This document shows positions 58,435-64,000 of a DNA stretch of 64,000 nucleotides, in pieces. Position 1 is the first letter of the stretch; each line of letters begins with the position of its first letter. The position numbers were made by a program, and so were the translations under genes. Under the pieces are notes generated by a model. The model worked only from the letters and a program-made list of their open reading frames with translations, made no database searches and was not told where the DNA came from. Origin of the DNA: Pyricularia pennisetigena (lineage: Eukaryota; Ascomycota; Sordariomycetes; Magnaporthales; Pyriculariaceae); the NCBI RefSeq assembly GCF_004337985.1, contig NC_043741.1, positions 4,750,140-4,814,139 on the forward strand, read 5' to 3'.

Positions 58435-61114
58435 ATGGCGGTTTCCACAGCTGGCGCCGAAGACTTCATGGGAAATGGCAACGGCACTGAGGGCAGCAGG
58501 AAAAGCAGCGACAGCACAACGCGGAGCGACTTTGTACCGCTTGTGGCTGTGGTCGATTTTCACCATGCCCGGGGCCCCGAGGTCGAGAGGTGGTTCGGCG
58601 CCCCGGAGGGCTTTGACCCCGCCGTCGAGTACGATTGGTCCTTGTTGCCGTTCATGGCCCTGAGCGACGGTGCGCATGCGTAAGTATATTCCCGGGACCC
58701 AAGTAGCTACATTCAACGTAGACAACCGGAAAGTGTAAACCTAAAACTAACCCAGGCTACCGCCGGTCCAATTGCAGCTCAACCGAGGAATTCTCCTACT
58801 TCACCCTCCTCCGCCCGGCCACGGAGGCTTCCCCCGCGACATCTCTCTTCGGAATCGCATGCACGCGTCAGATGGACTCGTCTCAGTTGATCAACAGACC
58901 AGCAGACGTGACGCGGTCAACGGTACAAAAGGCAGTTGTTGTCATCGCCGCCCACCCGCGGTCGTTCGGCATGTTGCGCGAGCGCATGAGCATCGTCACT
59001 AAGGCTTGGTTCGACCAGCGAGAATTCACCGACGTCGATATTCTCCGTCGTTTCCAAGAGAGCCTTGCTGAGGACAAGAGCAGGGGCAGGCCTGCCTCTG
59101 AAGATGAAGATAAAGATACGTACCTAGGTCTTAGCCTGCGGGAATTGGTCAGAGAGTTCAAATGGCAAACACTAGTGCTGTTTAAGTGCTGTCTACTGCA
59201 GCCCAAGGTAAGAATAACTCATATCTCTTTCCTGCAAGGCTAAACGGTCCTGCAGTGTGTCCTTGGCTAATATCTCCGCCATGGCCCACCAGATGCTTTT
59301 CTTTGGATCTCGTTGCGAGCGACTATGCATGATGCAGTTTTCTCTTATTTCATTGATACCCGGCCTTCTTCGCCACTTACAAGACAGCGCCAGCCCAGAA
59401 TTACACAGTTACGAGGACAGGCTATCGAAACCCACTGGAGTCAAGACCAGCGATCGCACGTCCCTCTTGGCTTACATGGGGATGCCATTGCAAATATTCG
59501 GCAAGGTTCGTTACTCTCCTGTCAAAAACCTGATTGCGAGGCGCTGCTGACTGAAATTCATCAATGCAGGGCAGTTTGTTTGGCCCATATACACCTTTAC
59601 AACAATTGGACATATTAGCAGACCATGGTACCAAATCCTACATTGTAGGGAGTACTAATTCCATCCTGTTGCAGCAGAAGGATCGGTACAGTGATATACT
59701 TATCGATCTGGACCACAACTCGGTCAGCATAACCTCGCCATCTCTCAAATCGGCACTCGCCCTTTCCTCGGCAGACAGGCGGTGGATCGAATCCGTCGCG
59801 GCCGAAGTCAACGACACATGGGATGAAGCGAACCCAGGACGCCCTAAGACTATGGGGTATCGAGGGAGTGAGGAGTCAATCAGGCTCCAGTTTGAGGATT
59901 ACATGTTGTCCCTGATGGCTGCTGTCAAGTGCCGAAATTGGCAAGCCAAGCACAAGGACAACCCTCGAATGCAGTTATCCCACGTTGAGGGGGATCCTTC
60001 GGTCGACTTCAACCCGGACTGGATCGAGCATTGGATGCGAACTGACAACTACCGCATATGGAACACATACACGGACGACTGTCTGTTTGACATTGCCGAA
60101 CCCAAACATCCGTGTGCGAGTGGGCTTAGCCGTCTCGCGCAACAAGTCCAGGATCTGGGCTTGGACGAGCGCTTTGCCGCTGCCGGTGTTGTCGTTGGTC
60201 GTGGCGTCGCTGCAGGCAAGGAGCGAGCGTCAACAATTCTCAATAAACTATATTCTGACGTCGAGGCCCTGCGGGAAGCTCAACGCAAAAGGGCCGAGCA
60301 GCAGCAACAGCAGGCCAAGGATAACGGAAACGCTACGGCACGAAATTCTCAGGATCTATCCGGTATCGCACGTGCCATCGACTTGGGCAAGGCTGCACAA
60401 CCGGCACAGACCGTAAGTGCTAGGGCTGGCGCGTATGCCAGCTCATGGGCCTCATGGGCCGGCGAGAAGCGTAAGGCGTGGGCGCGATCCAGCAGCAACA
60501 CGGCCGCCTCACCCCCTGCAGCCACCACCCCTACGACTGCAACCGGCGGCTGGAGTTTTGTGGGCCGAAGAAGCAGCAAGCGAGACACGACCAGCAGCCT
60601 TGCCTCATCGCGCCTGTCCTATTCGGACGCAAACTCGGAGACTGAGTTCAATCTGCGCAGCCCGACGGCTTCAGTAGCCTCGTCTGGCGTCCACGTCGAT
60701 GCGCAACCGACGCCCCCGTCTGATGTTTCAATACCAACGTCTCCGGCAGCCGAAAAGCGGTCTATGTTTTCACCGGAAGTGGATGGCAGCAGCTCCGGGA
60801 ACCTCAAGGGGCTTGATGACGGCGCTACACCAGTCCCATCCACTGCAGTCACTCCCACAACCGAAGCACCAAAGGAAGGAGTATTGCCGCAGCCTCCTGC
60901 CGCAACCTCTGTTCCTATCTCGACAGCACAGGCTGTCCCCGACAAGGCAGGAGAAGAAGAGGAGTCAAAGACCAGCACCGTCTTTGCCAACATGGAGACG
61001 GAGAATGTATGGGCCAACGATACTCCTCCTTCCTTGCCTATTATCATGCGCAAGCCCTCGCCCGAACCAGAGGCCCCGGCACCCGTCGGCTCCAAGATCG
61101 TCTTGTTGCCCTGA
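58435..61114 (+). CDS. avl9: Late secretory pathway protein Avl9
   Basis: Four exons, 58435-58679, 58778-59207, 59293-59505 and 59570-61114, with introns of 98, 85 and 64 bp, give 810 residues. Avl9 is a DENN-like protein that acts in exocytic transport from the Golgi. The conserved part (PF09794 type) covers about residues 30-530: VPLVAVVDFHHARGPEVE, DWSLLPFMALSDGAH, the spliced ASTEEFSYFTLL, LFGIACTRQM, RSTVQKAVVVI, and later GSLFGPYTPLQQLDIL, SYIVGSTNSILLQQ and DLDHNSVSI. The C-terminal 250 residues are low complexity: an RAEQQQQQAKDN patch, then Ser/Thr/Pro-rich sequence, as in fungal homologues. Each splice join falls in conserved sequence. The tail is followed by an A-rich 3' flank. Confidence 0.9.
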
Positions 61115-61999
61115 AGCCTTTTGATTTCCTCGTCTTTTAGTCTTGTCGACTACACATTCTTGCATTGCATGGTCATCTATTGACGATTGGGATATGTTTC
61201 GGTTTCAGATAATGAAGGTCATGTTGAATAAAAGTAAGCCATGTTCGCTTAAGGTCTGGATTACCGACTGATCTTATGATTTTTAGCTCCTCTTCTTTTT
61301 TTTTCTTTTTCTGTTTATTGCTTCCTGGGGAGAGCATTTGCATACACCGTTGGGTATATACATAGTTTTCATGTCTGGATAATTTGCGTTGGTGAAATAT
61401 GCCATCGGTATAATGACGAATTGAGAAAAATCATGTGAACCCTCGCTCAAACTCCAAAACGCCTTGTGCGCCTCTTTCAATGTCTTTGATTCAACTGGTG
61501 TCTAACGCCCGAATTTGGTACCAAATGTCGAGTGTAAAGTAAACTGAACCTGCATTTATCGGGAATGGCCATGGCCATGGCACTTGGTCTTTTTACCAAC
61601 TGAAAGCTTCCATTCGCTTGACACAATAGTAAAGTCCTTCTATTTGTTATCGCCACCCGTGAAAGACGCCAGGCAGGCCAGACTCCCAATTTTGTTGTGT
61701 TATAGAAATACATTTGCTGGTTGTGTAGCAGTGACGCTAGCAGAGTACAAAAATGAAACCATACATGAAAGAAGCGCTGAAAAAAAACACTTGGCCAAAT
61801 CCAATCCAGCCGTGCCAGGCTCCATAACCTATTGCTTATACACTAACTGATGATATAGCCATGAATCCATCCGCTCCTAGACTGCAGTTCATGAAAAGGC
61901 AAGTGCCCACACCAGATTAGGTCAGGACAGTGGCGGATAGACCTGGTGTTAACCTGGTCAACCAATCTCGATTTGGTGGCGACTGAGATAACCAACGCA
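61115..61999. other. Convergent 3' region between AVL9 and NMA111
   Basis: About 885 bp holding both 3' flanks. A pyrimidine run (CTTTTTTTTTC-like) lies near 61292-61312. No gene is seen. Confidence 0.6.
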
Positions 62000-64000
62000 C
62001 TACTTCTCTGCGGCAGTCATGGGGACATCATCGTCGGCAGCGCCACCAGCCTCTTCCTCGACGGCCGGCACACCCTCGGAAGGCTCGCCCTCCATTGCCT
62101 TGCCGCCCTCGTACGTGACACGGCGCCACCCGCAGTCCTCGGAACTATCCTTAATCCATTCGACCGTGGGGAAATAATGCTCGTTCTTCTTCATCGTCAC
62201 AACCCACGGAACGCTGTCAAAGGTAACGGCCTTGAGGCGGAAGTCTAGGGGAGAGGTGTTCAAATTGTCAGCATATCCTTTGGCAAATTCTCATGGGAAG
62301 CAAACCGTCAACTTACATGTGTTGTCAGGAATAGCGGTAACGGCCGCAAGGAAACTTTTGAGGTCCGGCGTCCGCTTGCCGTTTACATGGGTGATGAAAT
62401 TCGTGGGAGCTAAGCCATACTGATAAGACGGCGAGCCGCGTGTCCTTGCAGAGACATAAACCTCGCTGTATAGTTTGCTGATTTGTTGACGAACTGCTTG
62501 GTGCGGGCGATGGAAGATGGCGCCACAGAATGAGACGGCATGGTCAGTCTCAACATCGTCGGCTGCCACAGTCGGCAGCTTGAGCTTGAGCTCCTTGGTC
62601 TCTCGCACAATGACGGCGTCGAGAAATTCGTGTGAGTACATGATGTCCAGCTCAGATATGCGAGTGATCAGCTTGCCGTTCAGGGTGAGCAGGATGTCAC
62701 CCTCGAGCAGCGCGCCGCTTTTGTCGTCCTGGTCACGCTCGAATGTCCGCTTCGTCACCATAAAAAGTTGGTGGTGTGACGTGTTGGCCAGCGAGACCTG
62801 TTGGATCCACTCCTCTGATACGCCCATGATGCGAGCCTGGGCCATCTGGATAGACCTGAACTCGACAGACAGCATCCGGAGTTTGGGAACAATGCCTTGC
62901 TGTATCTGTTTGACGACCGGTAGCAAGGTTGGCGTCGCCAGACCCAGATGGTACTCTTCATCCCGGTGTGTCGAAGGGGAGCGCTCTCCCAGGTATGTCA
63001 ACCACAAGGCCTGTACTGTACCATCAGGAGCGACGAGCACACCGCTTCCACACTGCCCACTAAGGTTGGTGTCAACTGTTATCGCGTCCACATTGACCGC
63101 GCGGTAACGAGGAGCTCCGCTGTTGGCAGGAATGGCGACTGCGAATATTTCGGTGACCGTGGTGGCGGTGTGGACCACACGGCCGATTCTATTGTAACCA
63201 ATGAAGTATGTGGAGGCGCCTTGTGTGATCTCTTCCGAGCTCAGCTTGGCGCTCTGCACCGGAGCATCTACCAGCTTGGGGTCGTACTGGATAATTGCGT
63301 AGTTTTGCAGAGGATGAAGGAAGACCACTTTGCCCTCCACCACGATTGATTCACCAATGGTGATAGAGATGTCACAAAGATCGTATGGTACAATCGCCCG
63401 AGAGATGACAACGAGGCCCTTCTCAGCGTCGATAACAAGACCCATGCCCCACTTGCGATTCTTGGGGAAGCCGTCGAGCTTCATCGGCATTGTACACGTT
63501 ACATGGACGAACGAGCGCACGAGTTCCGCAACGGCAGGATGTGAGGTATGCTCCAGCTGGATAAAAGATGCTTTGCGAGGAACGGGAGGAACGGGTGGAA
63601 GAGCATCGGCCAGGTCTGTAAAGTCCCAGAGACCTGTCTCATCGTTGCGCACCGCCAGTTTCATCTTGGATGACCAATGACGGTCAACGTAGATGATGGT
63701 GGTGTTGAGGGTGTGCAGATCGCGCAGGTGCTTATAGGTCACCACAACACGTGCCTTGTCGGGGATGTTTTTGACCACTTGGATGAAGGTTTCCAAATCG
63801 GGGACCTTCTTGTTGTCGATGGTTTGTAAGATCCAGCCATTGTCACTTGTCTCGAACCTGAACGAACCCGTAGCCTCACAAACGTAGACTCCCTTGCAGG
63901 CCACGCCGTAGAGGCGCGCCTGCTGGTATGACAGACTGTGAAAGCTGCCGCCGGCGACTGAAACAAACCGGTCCGGAGTGATGCTGTGAAGATCTCCGAC
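62000..64000 (-). CDS. nma111: Nma111 HtrA-like serine protease (5' end outside window)
   Basis: Exons 64000-62317 (open at the window edge) and 62244-62000, split by a 72 bp intron (GTAAGT..CCTAG), give 642 visible residues of a protein that is usually about 1000. Nma111 is a nuclear HtrA-family protease linked to apoptosis in yeast. It has two protease-like units and several PDZ domains; the first unit with the active triad lies off the window. The visible part starts inside a PDZ ([21 protein letters not shown]) and continues with [24 protein letters not shown]. The second, degenerate protease-like unit follows ([18 protein letters not shown] to [11 protein letters not shown]). The last PDZ pair comes next ([12 protein letters not shown] and [20 protein letters not shown]) and the end is an acidic Glu/Ala tail. 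In the second unit the sequence QCGSGV replaces the GNSGSP of active proteases, so it should be inactive. The intron join gives [17 protein letters not shown]. Confidence 0.93.

Overview
The window comes from a filamentous ascomycete nuclear genome. Its genes have many short introns (54-123 bp) with GT..AG ends, several with CTAAC or CTGAC-like branch sites. Gene density is low, and most genes match families conserved across Sordariomycetes. A GNA-3/MAGA-type G-alpha next to glycogen phosphorylase and a 357-residue HOG1/OSM1 kinase suggests Magnaporthales (Pyricularia, Gaeumannomyces or Magnaporthiopsis). That placement is an inference from gene content and gene order recalled from memory; no search was run. 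Two runs of N (4336-4417, 9347-9462) and two Ns at 30662-30663 mark a draft assembly.

Left third (1-25.3 kb). The window opens inside a minus-strand gene. Spliced in one frame, it joins a seven-helix SAT4/Pth11-type rhodopsin-like domain to a FucP-type sugar transporter. A 5.1 kb spacer rich in homopolymers follows, then a membrane-anchored amidohydrolase. Next comes a block of nuclear housekeeping genes: MRC1/claspin (replication checkpoint), HFI1/ADA1 (SAGA core), the gamma-tubulin complex protein GCP3/Spc98, and the Wee1 kinase. HFI1 and GCP3 are divergent across about 640 bp.

Middle (25.3-41 kb). A 6.1 kb spacer without recognisable genes includes the apparent Wee1 leader. It is followed by Mediator subunit MED1, which is divergent from a nodulin-like/NFD4-type MFS transporter. 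Another 4.6 kb non-coding stretch follows, whose last part looks like a long leader of the G-alpha gene.

Right third (41-64 kb). This part is signalling-rich. It holds a group III G-alpha subunit, glycogen phosphorylase, a decayed O-methyltransferase pseudogene, the HOG1/OSM1 MAP kinase, the secretory protein AVL9, and the 3' part of the HtrA-like protease NMA111, which is cut by the window edge.

For every complete multi-exon gene the exon lengths sum to a multiple of three after splicing, which supports the models. I see no CRISPR array, rRNA gene, confident tRNA or intact transposon. The most unusual items are the receptor-like/transporter fusion at the left edge, the eroded O-methyltransferase, and the tandem ATG at the start of the G-alpha gene, which decides whether the protein can be myristoylated. 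I found no clear multi-gene system that looks wholly new.
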